Source: Bacteroidia bacterium (GTDB lineage: Bacteria; Bacteroidota; Bacteroidia; Bacteroidales; Azobacteroidaceae). Taken from it: 48,237 nt of DNA. A program made the translations under genes and the position numbers. Shown in pieces: positions 38,186-45,969 of the stretch (position 1 is the stretch's first letter; each line of letters starts with the position of its first letter). The stretch is taken from assembly GCA_025999255.1 (NCBI GenBank), contig BNXB01000006.1, positions 1-48,237 of the forward strand, written 5' to 3'. Below the pieces are notes generated by a model that saw only the letters and a program-made list of their open reading frames with translations, was not told where the DNA came from and did not search any database.

Positions 38186-38402
38186 TTATTTATGTTCTAT
38201 CAGTTTCTTATAGCGCATCAATGCTTCCACAAAATAATAATCGGCATACGGGAGCGGCATATTTTTTCTCATATTCACGCATGTCCGGCCAAAAGTCGAT
38301 ATTGATAGATTCGGGCTGTATTTTATAAGACAAGCTATTTATTCCCCACAATAGAATACCAAATAACAGCCATTTTATATTAACTGAAAAAATGTTCTTC
38401 AT
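38186..38402 (-). pseudogene. Small frameshifted gene with a GH88-like C-terminus
   Basis: An ATG at 38402 opens a frame with a hydrophobic signal-like start (MKNIFSVNIKWLLFGILLWG) that runs to a stop at 38208. An A6 run, read on the minus strand just before the codon for Met in MPLPYADYY, marks a frame change. If that run were one base shorter, the protein would continue as MPLPYADYYFVEALMRYKKL and end at 38186 (71 residues in all). The tail ADYYFVEALMRYKKL recalls the end of GH88 unsaturated glucuronyl hydrolases. It could be the remains of a GH88 gene after internal deletion. It is the first gene after promoter B. Confidence 0.45.
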
Positions 38403-38458
38403 GATTTTATTATTTTAATTGATAATATTCGTCTTCTATTTAGTATATATTTCGGACA

Positions 38459-38508
38459 CAAATATCCACACACAGCGTTAATACCTGCATTAATTTATCA
38501 TTAATTCA
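38459..38508 (-). promoter_or_regulatory. PUL promoter B with 11-bp-period direct repeats (GH92 fusion operon)
   Basis: On the minus strand AATTAATGATAAATTAATG (inside 38488-38508) carries two AATTAATG copies with an 11-bp period. They end 21 bases before GATATTTG (38459-38466). Spacing and repeat words equal those of promoter A, while the spacer DNA differs, which points to selection on the sites. Transcription would start near 38452, about 50 bases before the small gene. Confidence 0.7.
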
Positions 38509-38552
38509 GGAAAAAATACATCTCATTGATTAAAAAAAAATTGAAATAAGAA

Positions 38553-41084
38553 TTAGAATGGCTGTTTTTCGATGATTTGATCGAAAGAATATTTATAATC
38601 GGCGCCAAACCAAACTTTGTATTCTTTCAAAAAAACAGTATAAGCATTTCGTGCCAATCCGTTTTTACCCATTTTTACCAACGCCGTACATTTCAATTTC
38701 AGGGCGTCTTCGTTCAACGGATCATGAATGAAAATGGCATTGGCTATGTCGATATACATCGAATCGGAAAAGGCAATCTCTTTCTGTTGAATTAACTGTA
38801 AAAATAAATCAATCAAATCATTGGAAAAATCCGATTTGAACGCATCTGCCCATTCCACTTGCATATTCGGCAATAAATCGCCCGCCGAAACGATGGAGAG
38901 CAGTCGTTGGATGTCGGAAATGTCTTTTCCTTTATTTTCTCTTATCTGGCGAATTAAAAACAAGGCTTCATAATAATCGCAATAAATATCCTTTCCGAAT
39001 TCAACCGACCAATACACACCCTGTTTGCTGAATTGGACTTCGCCCACATGTTCCATGATTTGGCGTATCTTACTCAAGGCTACTCCCCGATTGTTATTGG
39101 CGCTTTCTTCGCTCTTGTCAAACCACAAGAGGTCTTTTAATTTTACGAACGAAATGCCTTTGCCGTTTTTAATCGTATTTAATAAAATCAGCAGAAACAA
39201 ACTTTTAAGCAAGGGTTTAAAGTCGGCTGTCAGATCGTTACCTTCTTTATCTATCACTCTGAAACCGCCAAACAAAAACAAGGCTTGCTTGCGTACCAAA
39301 TGGCTTGTACGAATGCCCGAAATAGGGATTGCAGGCTCTGCCGGTTTTGTTTTCTTCTTTTTCCGGCAAAAAAGAACAGCCGGCAACGCTGCCAAGCAGA
39401 TCAAAACAGATACAATGATTATCCACCAACTGCGATTTCCTGACTCCACCGGCTGATGAATATCGGCTTTGCTCAATGGAGGATAGGATAAAGAGTAGAT
39501 AGATACGGTTGCCGTTGACACTGCCGAAATAGAAGAAGAGGTCACGGCCAATAATTTATTGTTTGCCTGGTCGTGGAACAAATCGACAAAAGAGCCGGTA
39601 TCTTTAAATCCGAACAGTATGGTATCTGCCAGCACTTCATATTCAGGCTCGGATAAGGAAAATTTATACAGCAAAATAGTGGTATTGAATTTGGTAAAAG
39701 GATAACATAAAGCATAAAAACAATTATTCGCTGTATCTACAACTAATGAGTTGGACACTACAAAATCTTCATTGGGGGATTTTAATGTCCACTGTTTTTT
39801 CGACTCCATGGTTTTCGTATCAATGATATACGCATCGTAATAGTGCTGAGGGAATAATTCTTGATTGCCGGTTTTACTGCCGTATCCGCCAAACAGTAAT
39901 ACTTTATTTTCGTCTATTACACCTAAACCACTCAAATATCGCGGATCAATATTGTCTCCTTTGAACGGTTTTTTCGCCCAAACATTCGTTTGCACATCGT
40001 ACATATACACATCTTTCTTATAATTATTGTGTCCGTAACCTCCAAAAAGATAGAGTTGATTGCTTGTTGCAGAGAAGTAGCTGTTGTGGTGCCAATAATC
40101 GGAATAATTAATGTGTGGGGTTGTTTTTTCCCAAACGCCTGTTTTTCGGTCAAAGGCTGCGAACTCGCGTCCATCTGCTTCTTTTAGCAAATTATACGCA
40201 TAAAAATTGGAATCAACCGGATTGTATATTATTTGATTGGCGTAGGGAGTATAGGAAAGTCCTTTATTGACAGTCTGTTTTTTCAGTTGCCGGTCGGCCG
40301 GCGAAAAATAATAAAAGAAATGCCGGTCGGCAATAGCCAGTTCGTTTTTATCGGAATCGTATGCTATGTATGGATTTCCATCGCAAACAAAGGTAATCTC
40401 CTTTTTCCATGTCGTATTTTGGGTTAATACCCAATTCGGGTTGTCGCATTTGGCAAAATGCTTTTTTATTTCGTCATATACTCCACCGGGGACATATTTT
40501 GCTAATTTAAAGTGATAGATTGTGTCGTTTTGATTGGCAATTTTTATATCCTTAACGGTCATATCCGGAACATCAATGGACAGTGTTTTCGGATGATTGT
40601 TTTTCCCGAATACGATAGCCACGTCTTTAAAACTTTTTATTTCCGGAAGTTTCCACTTTTGCGAGGATTTTCCAACCTGAATTTCCAACTCTTCTTTTTT
40701 TACATCTATCCGTAATTGAACAGGCAACCATTGTTTGGAGTAAAAGGGGATTTCATCAAATACTTCATTAATGACAACATCTCCCATTAAAAAAGAAAAA
40801 GACAGTATGTCTCTATTACCGACAAGGAAGTCGATATTGTTTCCGGTTTTACCGATTATTCTGAAAATATAGCCATACGAATGTATTTCTTCCCAGTCAA
40901 TTTTCACATCAAAACGCATAGAAAATCCTTCTTGAAATGAAAAAAAACCTTCGGGAGATAAATCTAAACTCGTCCGCATTTCCGGTTCATATCCATTAGA
41001 ATTGAATTTCAACCCATATTGCGGCTCTTGAGCATAAGCCGACAAAATGAGAATAAGAAAAAACAGACAGAATATCCATTTCAT
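38553..41084 (-). CDS. Membrane-anchored one-component regulator: LamG-like and kelch sensor with SARP-like output
   Basis: This 843-residue protein starts with a signal peptide (about 1-18). A LamG-like beta-sandwich fills about 25-205. A kelch-type propeller follows (about 235-540), with repeats such as LYLFGGYGHNNYKKDVYMYDVQ and VLLFGGYGSKTGN. One membrane helix (about 552-573, WWIIIVSVLICLAALPAVLFC) is followed by the stop-transfer RKKKK. The cytoplasmic 600-843 part has a winged-helix fold (ALFLFGGFRVIDKEGNDLT, then FVKLKDLLW and RGVALSKIRQIM) and a helical BTAD/TPR-like end (NAIFIHDPLNEDALKLKC). This is the SARP domain order. No kinase or sigma-factor modules are present. It is placed at the head of the PUL and probably senses glycan in the periplasm. 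Confidence 0.8.
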   Translation of the reverse strand: MKWIFCLFFLILILSAYAQEPQYGLKFNSNGYEPEMRTSLDLSPEGFFSFQEGFSMRFDVKIDWEEIHSYGYIFRIIGKTGNNIDFLVGNRDILSFSFLMGDVVINEVFDEIPFYSKQWLPVQLRIDVKKEELEIQVGKSSQKWKLPEIKSFKDVAIVFGKNNHPKTLSIDVPDMTVKDIKIANQNDTIYHFKLAKYVPGGVYDEIKKHFAKCDNPNWVLTQNTTWKKEITFVCDGNPYIAYDSDKNELAIADRHFFYYFSPADRQLKKQTVNKGLSYTPYANQIIYNPVDSNFYAYNLLKEADGREFAAFDRKTGVWEKTTPHINYSDYWHHNSYFSATSNQLYLFGGYGHNNYKKDVYMYDVQTNVWAKKPFKGDNIDPRYLSGLGVIDENKVLLFGGYGSKTGNQELFPQHYYDAYIIDTKTMESKKQWTLKSPNEDFVVSNSLVVDTANNCFYALCYPFTKFNTTILLYKFSLSEPEYEVLADTILFGFKDTGSFVDLFHDQANNKLLAVTSSSISAVSTATVSIYSLSYPPLSKADIHQPVESGNRSWWIIIVSVLICLAALPAVLFCRKKKKTKPAEPAIPISGIRTSHLVRKQALFLFGGFRVIDKEGNDLTADFKPLLKSLFLLILLNTIKNGKGISFVKLKDLLWFDKSEESANNNRGVALSKIRQIMEHVGEVQFSKQGVYWSVEFGKDIYCDYYEALFLIRQIRENKGKDISDIQRLLSIVSAGDLLPNMQVEWADAFKSDFSNDLIDLFLQLIQQKEIAFSDSMYIDIANAIFIHDPLNEDALKLKCTALVKMGKNGLARNAYTVFLKEYKVWFGADYKYSFDQIIEKQPF

Positions 41085-41185
41085 AGTGCGTTAATTTCTT
41101 ACAAAATTATAATTTTGATTTGAATTACAAATAACTACTCTCCTATTTTTCGTCCAATTTGTTGTAAATCAAATTCAAAAAGGAA

Positions 41186-41233
41186 CAAAAGTAAGGTGTA
41201 TGCATTAGTAAAAACATTAATATTATATTAGTA
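41186..41233 (-). promoter_or_regulatory. Promoter C of the regulator gene, with a weaker copy of the repeat
   Basis: On the minus strand TACTTTTG (41186-41193) matches TAnnTTTG. Exactly 21 bases upstream ends TATTAATG (41215-41222), and 11 bases further up lies TACTAATA (41226-41233). The geometry equals that of promoters A and B but the distal repeat is degraded (about 5 of 8 to the consensus AATTAATG). The leader would be about 95 bases. This suggests weak autoregulation. Confidence 0.5.
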
Positions 41234-41396
41234 ACGAAAATAATTTCGATATTAGCGTTGCTGCGACTCCAATCACAGACAACTCCAGCCATCCGCCGGA
41301 CAACCTTAGTCACACCACGTAAAAACTCTGGCTGTAATCCTGTTTCGTCCTATTTTTACGCTGCATTACTATTGATGCAGTTAATAAATTTTAAAA

Positions 41397-41669
41397 ATGG
41401 ACAAAAAATTAAAAGACCAAGACGTGTTATTGGTCAAAGAAAAAGGCAGCAGTGAATTACACGCAGTGAACACGGACAAAAACGGAAAAGTCAAATCTTC
41501 CAAGCTTGACGGAAGCGAAAATCCCGATTTTCTGAAAATCGACAAGAATGGCAACGCGCTTGAAAACTTTTTTGAGAATTTCAACCGGCAAATCAAAGAC
41601 CCGACGAAATTCGAGTTTTTTCGCATACCGATGGAAAAACTTCAGGAAGTCGTGCAGAAATTACAATAA
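41397..41669 (+). CDS. Truncated DUF3945/DUF4099-type mobile-element protein
   Basis: The 90-residue frame begins MDKKLKDQDVLLVKEKG and includes LKIDKNGNALENFFENFNRQ, typical as I recall of the N-terminus of DUF3945/DUF4099 proteins. Those lie in Bacteroides conjugative elements and are normally several hundred residues long. It ends shortly before an IS3-like element, so the rest is missing. The approx. 150 bases upstream (41258-41396) also look like mobile-element sequence. Function of the family is not known. Confidence 0.6.
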   Translation: MDKKLKDQDVLLVKEKGSSELHAVNTDKNGKVKSSKLDGSENPDFLKIDKNGNALENFFENFNRQIKDPTKFEFFRIPMEKLQEVVQKLQ

Positions 41670-41731
41670 GCATTTAAAAATAGCTTATACTGAAAAAAGT
41701 TGACACAATAGGATTAAACCCTTAGTGTAAA

Positions 41732-42184
41732 ATGCGACAAAAAACAGTAAAGCGTAGAGTCTTCAATCCTGAGATTGGTTGGTATGAAGAAGTAGAAGAG
41801 AAATTGCCCTCATTTGTATTTACGGATGAAGATCGTTTGATGGTTGTTCGAGAATATTTGGAGAGCGGAGTTTCTGCTAAATTCATTCTCGAGAAATATA
41901 AATTAAGCAATCGTCAGGTTCTTTTCAATTGGATGGATAAATTCTTGACAAAAGAAGATTGTTTACCTTTGTGCTCTTCGCATGAAGATGAGTATCAGAT
42001 GACAAAAATTCCTCCCCATAAGGAGGAAACAGGGAAAGCATTATCTAAAGACAAGGAGATACAACGCCTTCGCCAGGCCTTGGAGTTGGAGAAACTCCGT
42101 TCTAAAGCATTTGAGACGATGGTGGATAAAGCAGAGAAAACTTTTAATATTCCCATCAGAAAAAAATCTGGCACCAAACAGTAA
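41732..42184 (+). CDS. IS3-type transposase OrfA
   Basis: This 150-residue protein carries an N-terminal helix-turn-helix region (about 25-70, DRLMVVREYLESGVSAKFILEKYKLSNRQVLFNWM) and a C-terminal coiled coil (about 95-130, DKEIQRLRQALELEKLRSKAF) with a leucine-zipper pattern. This is as expected for OrfA of IS3 elements. An A7 run at 42160-42166 near its end is a likely -1 frameshift site for making the OrfAB fusion, because the orfB frame is -1 to orfA. Confidence 0.8.
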   Translation: MRQKTVKRRVFNPEIGWYEEVEEKLPSFVFTDEDRLMVVREYLESGVSAKFILEKYKLSNRQVLFNWMDKFLTKEDCLPLCSSHEDEYQMTKIPPHKEETGKALSKDKEIQRLRQALELEKLRSKAFETMVDKAEKTFNIPIRKKSGTKQ

Positions 42185-42760
42185 GTCTGCTCCGCCAGAG
42201 GTGCCGGGAGGCAGCTTTGGGTACCCTGTGCGGACTGTTTGGTTATAGCAGTCAACCTTTTTCAGTGAAAGTCACCCTTTTTCAGTGAAAGTCATTGTTA
42301 TCTTTCCCTGATAACAGATCTTTATTCCCATAAGATAGTGGGTTGGGCTCTTGGGGCGACGTTGGAAGCTATTTATCCTGTAGAGGCGCTTCAGATGGCA
42401 TTTTCCTCCATTGATGGTGTTGCTGGAGGACTTATCCATCATTCAGACAGAGGTTCTCAGTACTGTAGTCAGAGCTATATAGAGTTATTACGCAGTAGAA
42501 AGGTTCAAATTAGCATGACACAGAGCGGAGACCCTTTGGAAAATGCAATAGCTGAGCGTTCCAACGGAATATTAAAAACGGAGTGGCTCTATCGGATGGA
42601 AATTGCAACAAGAAAAGAATGTAGAAAGGTAATAGAACGTATTATTGGATTTTATAATAACGAACGTCCACACATGAGCATTGGATATCAAACCCCTAAT
42701 ATGGTCCATCAACAACAAGGTGAACAGAAAAAGTGCTGGAAAAATCCATGGGATAGATAG
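42181..42760 (+). pseudogene. IS3-type transposase OrfB, internally deleted
   Basis: An N-terminal fragment (42181-42249, in the -1 frame) contains LLRQRCREAALGTLCGLFGY. A C-terminal fragment (about 42297-42760) contains LSLITDLYSHKIVGW, the second catalytic Asp region IHHSDRGSQY, and the catalytic Glu in NAIAERSNGILK with FYNNERPHMSIGY. Between them lie 45 bases of 20-bp repeats, while a complete OrfB would have about 125 more residues, including the first catalytic Asp. The two parts are in different frames. Confidence 0.8.
42251..42294. repeat. Two tandem 20-bp repeats inside orfB
   Basis: GTCAACCTTTTTCAGTGAAA (42251-42270) and GTCACCCTTTTTCAGTGAAA (42271-42290) are followed by GTCA. They differ by one base. 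A third identical copy is at 42981-43000. Short tandem arrays like this occur at the ends of IS21-family elements, so this may be a scar of such an element. That last link is from general knowledge of IS21 ends. Confidence 0.85.
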
Positions 42761-42783
42761 CAGAAAAAAGAAAAATATAACTA

Positions 42784-42833
42784 GCTTTGTCTCCTCTCCG
42801 GGGCAGGAGCCTGCCTCGGAGAGGAGACAAAGC
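42784..42833. terminator. Very strong 24-bp stem-loop after the IS orfB
   Basis: Bases 42784-42807 pair with 42810-42833 around a two-base loop (AG), with one G-T wobble. The stem is GC-rich in a mostly AT-rich region. There is no T run after it in either direction, so it may block read-through or protect RNA ends more than act as a usual terminator. Confidence 0.75.
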
Positions 42834-42980
42834 GACAACCCATTTAGAGATAGAATGAAGAATATGTAAACTTAAACAGGGATACTATCTTAGAGGTGTA
42901 AACCAAGTTAGAGATAGTGTCAACCTAATTAGTTATTGTATATTTAGATGTAAACTTTGTTAGTTAAACCTTCCTATATC

Positions 42981-43000
42981 TGTCAACCTTTTTCAGTGAA
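42981..43000. repeat. Third copy of the 20-bp repeat
   Basis: GTCAACCTTTTTCAGTGAAA, identical to 42251-42270 and in the same orientation, is followed by GTCAACTCGA. The text upstream (42945-42980, with GTAAACTTTGTTAG) resembles the sequence just before the right end of the IS (GTAAACCAAGTTAG near 42900). This suggests stacked element ends. Confidence 0.8.
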
Positions 43001-43110
43001 AGTCAACTCGAAAGTTAATCGAGCCGACAAAATGCAATTTTTATGTTTTTATTGGGTATTAAAAATGAAAATAAATCGAAAAATAGGCTCGATATTTTGA
43101 AAAATTAATT

Positions 43111-43118
43111 ATATTTGC
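43111..43118 (+). promoter_or_regulatory. Promoter -7 box for the first DUF4143 ATPase
   Basis: TATATTTG matches TAnnTTTG, 34 bases before the start codon at 43152. No TTTG at the right distance was found. An 8-bp inverted repeat, ATCGAGCC (43017-43024) and GGCTCGAT (43087-43094), lies just upstream. Confidence 0.45.
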
Positions 43119-43151
43119 GTTATGAAACAGCAATCATAATTTGGATTATCT

Positions 43152-44480
43152 ATGAGTGAAAAGTATTTAGGTCGGGCTATCGACCAAGAGTTGATAGAGT
43201 GGAAAAAGGCCGTCAAACATAAACCTCTGTTACTGCGTGGGGCGCGTCAGGTTGGGAAATCCTCGACAGTGAGAGAATTTGGAAAGCAATTTGATTCTTT
43301 CTTGGAAATCAACTTTGAGGCAAAAGGCAGTGAGAGTGCAAAGGCTGTGTTTGAAAGAAGTTCTGACCCAAAACAGATATGCGATGAATTATCGCTTATA
43401 TATGACAAACCTATTGTTGCGGGGCAGACTTTATTGTTTTTGGATGAAATTCAATCCTGTATTCCCGCGATTTCTTCGCTGCGTTTCTTTTATGAAGATT
43501 ATCCTGAACAACATATTATTGCCGCAGGTTCGTTGTTGGAATTTGCATTGGAAGAATTGCCCTCTTTCGGGGTAGGCAGAATCCGTTCGCTATTCCTGTA
43601 CCCGTTTTCATTTGACGAATATTTGCGGGCAATGGGAATGAATCTGCTTGCCGATGCCGTACAAAAGGCTTCGCCCGAAAAACCGTTTTCCGATGCGGTA
43701 CATAGCAAGTGTAAACAAGAACTTATCCGTTTTATACTTATCGGCGGAATGCCCGAAGTCGTTGCAACGTATGCGCAAGGTGGTACACTGCTCGAATGTC
43801 AAAAAGTTTTGGACGACTTGACATTTTCCCTATATGACGACTTTTCTAAATATAAGGCACGAGTACCTTCGTTGCGTTTACGCGAAGTCTTTGCATCTGT
43901 GATTCATCAAACAGGCGGTAAATTTACATACTCTCAAGCCTCGCAGGATTCCAACCACTGGCAAATCAAAGAAAGTGTCGGTCTGTTGGAACTTGCAGGA
44001 ATTGTTTATCCCATAACACATACTTCTGCCAACGGCCTTCCGTTAGCCGCCGAAATGAATACCAAACACCGTAAGTTCCTGATTTTTGATACGGGAATTT
44101 ACCAACGCTTTTTAAAGTTGGATTTGGGACAACTGCTTACCGCCGAAAGTTTGGAACAGGTAAATAAAGGGGCATTGGCAGAACTATTTGTTGGTTTGGA
44201 ATTATTGAAATCTGCGCCAAGCAATAGCCCCATACTGTTACACTATTGGCAGCGCGAAAAAACAGGCAGCAATGCCGAAGTTGATTATGTGGTACAATGC
44301 AATGCTGATATTGTTCCTGTCGAAGTGAAAGCGGGGACAAAAGGGTCAATGCAAAGTATGTTTCAATTCCTGTCCGAGAAAGAATATACTTATGGCATTC
44401 GTTGTTCTATGGAAAATTTCGGTATTTACCAAAATGTGAAGGTTTATCCGTTATATGCCGTTTCACGGATTGGGAAATAA
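43152..44480 (+). CDS. AAA ATPase with DUF4143 domain (first copy)
   Basis: This 442-residue cytoplasmic protein has an N-terminal AAA_14 domain with Walker A GARQVGKSS (30-38) and Walker B LLFLDEIQ (94-101). A sensor-like IIAAGSLLEFAL follows. The C-terminal DUF4143 part has HYWQREKTGSNAEVDYVV and VEVKAG, a PD-(D/E)xK-like set (E, D and ExK). The function of this large family is not established; members are accessory and often sit in mobile or variable regions. It lies next to IS debris and converges with a second member. Length is usual. Confidence 0.85.
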   Translation: MSEKYLGRAIDQELIEWKKAVKHKPLLLRGARQVGKSSTVREFGKQFDSFLEINFEAKGSESAKAVFERSSDPKQICDELSLIYDKPIVAGQTLLFLDEIQSCIPAISSLRFFYEDYPEQHIIAAGSLLEFALEELPSFGVGRIRSLFLYPFSFDEYLRAMGMNLLADAVQKASPEKPFSDAVHSKCKQELIRFILIGGMPEVVATYAQGGTLLECQKVLDDLTFSLYDDFSKYKARVPSLRLREVFASVIHQTGGKFTYSQASQDSNHWQIKESVGLLELAGIVYPITHTSANGLPLAAEMNTKHRKFLIFDTGIYQRFLKLDLGQLLTAESLEQVNKGALAELFVGLELLKSAPSNSPILLHYWQREKTGSNAEVDYVVQCNADIVPVEVKAGTKGSMQSMFQFLSEKEYTYGIRCSMENFGIYQNVKVYPLYAVSRIGK

Positions 44481-44531
44481 ACCCCAAATTCATCAATCGT
44501 ATGTGATGAAAAGTGTATTTGAACAAAAATG

Positions 44532-44645
44532 TTATCCAATATCAAGTATCATCTTTTCAAATGCTTTTCGCTCTGAGAATTGCTGATAGAAAACAGCAAA
44601 CGCTTTTTGTTCTTCATGGCCAATTACGCAATCTTGTTGTATCAT
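44532..44645 (-). CDS. Possible small protein, 37 residues
   Basis: A frame from ATG at 44645 to TAA at 44532 reads MIQQDCVIGHEEQKAFAVFY and continues to KMILDIG. It is rich in charged and aromatic residues, as in real proteins, and lies in the 181-bp gap between the two ATPase genes. It could also be the remains of a longer gene. No Shine-Dalgarno is seen. I do not recognise it. Confidence 0.25.
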   Translation of the reverse strand: MIQQDCVIGHEEQKAFAVFYQQFSERKAFEKMILDIG

Positions 44646-44661
44646 AGGTGTCCATTATTTA

Positions 44662-45951
44662 TTAAATGCAAAATACAGCGTAAAGCGGTACCGATTTTAT
44701 TCCATTCTCAAAGCCAAAATTCTTTTTTGATATGCGAATGCCATAAGGACATTTATACTTTTCCATAAAAATACCCATGCTTTTGGAACGAACCCGGATA
44801 CCTGCCTTTACCTCAATCGGAATAACATCAATGCCTTTCTGAATCACAAAATCCACCTCGGCAGTGTTATCATTTTTCCAATAAAACAGGGATATTAGAC
44901 TGGCAGCAAAAGCCTGCGCTACATAATTCTCTGCAATCGCACCGATAAATGTGTTATCTGTTTCAAGGGGAGAGAGTATCACTTGCGCCACTACTCCCGA
45001 CTGCATGGTAAGCATGCCTACATCCGACAAATACAGTTTGAAATCGCTTAAATCTACATGAACCTTAATAGGCATTGTGCCCTGAGTTGTTTTTTGACAT
45101 TTGAGAATAACTCCCGCATATTTGAGCCACTCAATCGACTCTCCAAAAATAGTAGCGCTCCCGCCTCTTTGGACAACATTATATTGAAACTTGTGATTCT
45201 CTTTCGCCAACTGAGCGGGGATTGACTCATAACATGCACGTATCTTTATGCTTGTAGCAGGTTCGGCATACTTTGCCATATCAGCGATGTATTCATTTAG
45301 AATCCTGTTTTGGATATCAGCGACTGCCACAAAACTATTGGTACCAATAAACTCCTTAACCGCAGCGGGCATTCCGCCTACAATCAAATACTTATTATAG
45401 AAATCTATTGCCATAAAATGTACATCCAAAGGTTCATTCGACTCATAGTGTTCGCGAATAGAATCGGCAAAGTTTTTCCTGTCCAGTGCCCATAAGAATT
45501 CTTCAAAATCCATTGGGAACAGCGTTACCTCATCCACTTTCCCGACAGGGAATGAATATTTTTTGCGATTGATAGCTACTCCCAACAAAGAGCCTGCCGC
45601 CACAATATGATATTCGGGGGTTTGTTCGCAAAAGTATTTTAACGAAGTCAAAGCCCTTTCGCATGCTTGAATTTCATCTAATATGATCAAGGTTTTGCCC
45701 GGAATAATTCGCTGCGAGTTTGCAGATTCTAAGTATTGAATAATCGGGATAGGGGTGATACTTTCCTCGAATTTTTCCGCTAAAGCTTTGTCTGTTTCAA
45801 GATTGACAATAATAAAATTGTCAAATTCTTGCCTGCCAAACTCTTGCAGGATATAGCTTTTGCCGACCTGACGCGCTCCATTGACAATCAAGGGCATTCT
45901 GCCGGATTTATTCTTCCATTTGACTAATTCGTCATAAATTTTTCTTTTCAT
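44662..45951 (-). CDS. AAA ATPase with DUF4143 domain (second copy)
   Basis: This 429-residue relative of the ATPase at 43152 has Walker A GARQVGKS (25-32) and Walker B LIILDEIQ (88-95), then YHIVAAGSLLGVAI. Its DUF4143 end has SLFYWKNDNTAEVDFVIQKG and IPIEVKAG. The two proteins share domain order and motifs but are clearly diverged, so this is not a recent duplication. The genes converge with a short gap. It has its own TAnnTTTG box upstream (45970-45977). Confidence 0.85.
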   Translation of the reverse strand: MKRKIYDELVKWKNKSGRMPLIVNGARQVGKSYILQEFGRQEFDNFIIVNLETDKALAEKFEESITPIPIIQYLESANSQRIIPGKTLIILDEIQACERALTSLKYFCEQTPEYHIVAAGSLLGVAINRKKYSFPVGKVDEVTLFPMDFEEFLWALDRKNFADSIREHYESNEPLDVHFMAIDFYNKYLIVGGMPAAVKEFIGTNSFVAVADIQNRILNEYIADMAKYAEPATSIKIRACYESIPAQLAKENHKFQYNVVQRGGSATIFGESIEWLKYAGVILKCQKTTQGTMPIKVHVDLSDFKLYLSDVGMLTMQSGVVAQVILSPLETDNTFIGAIAENYVAQAFAASLISLFYWKNDNTAEVDFVIQKGIDVIPIEVKAGIRVRSKSMGIFMEKYKCPYGIRISKKNFGFENGIKSVPLYAVFCI

Positions 45952-45969
45952 CGCTCTTTATATTTCCTG

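Larger units (their letters stand above)
41699..42924 (+). mobile_element. IS3-like insertion sequence with internal deletion
   Basis: The ends carry matching words in inverted order, GTTGACAC (41699-41706) and GTGTCAAC (42917-42924). Inside are an intact orfA, a broken orfB with the DDE integrase core, a 20-bp tandem repeat at the break, and a 50-bp hairpin after orfB. About 120-130 codons of orfB are missing, so the element cannot transpose by itself. The ends are assigned only from the short inverted words; longer terminal repeats are degenerate. Confidence 0.65.

Noticed and set aside
42251..43000. CRISPR array
   Set aside because: There are only three 20-bp repeats. Two are directly adjacent with no spacer and the third is 710 bp away. 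No cas genes are present.
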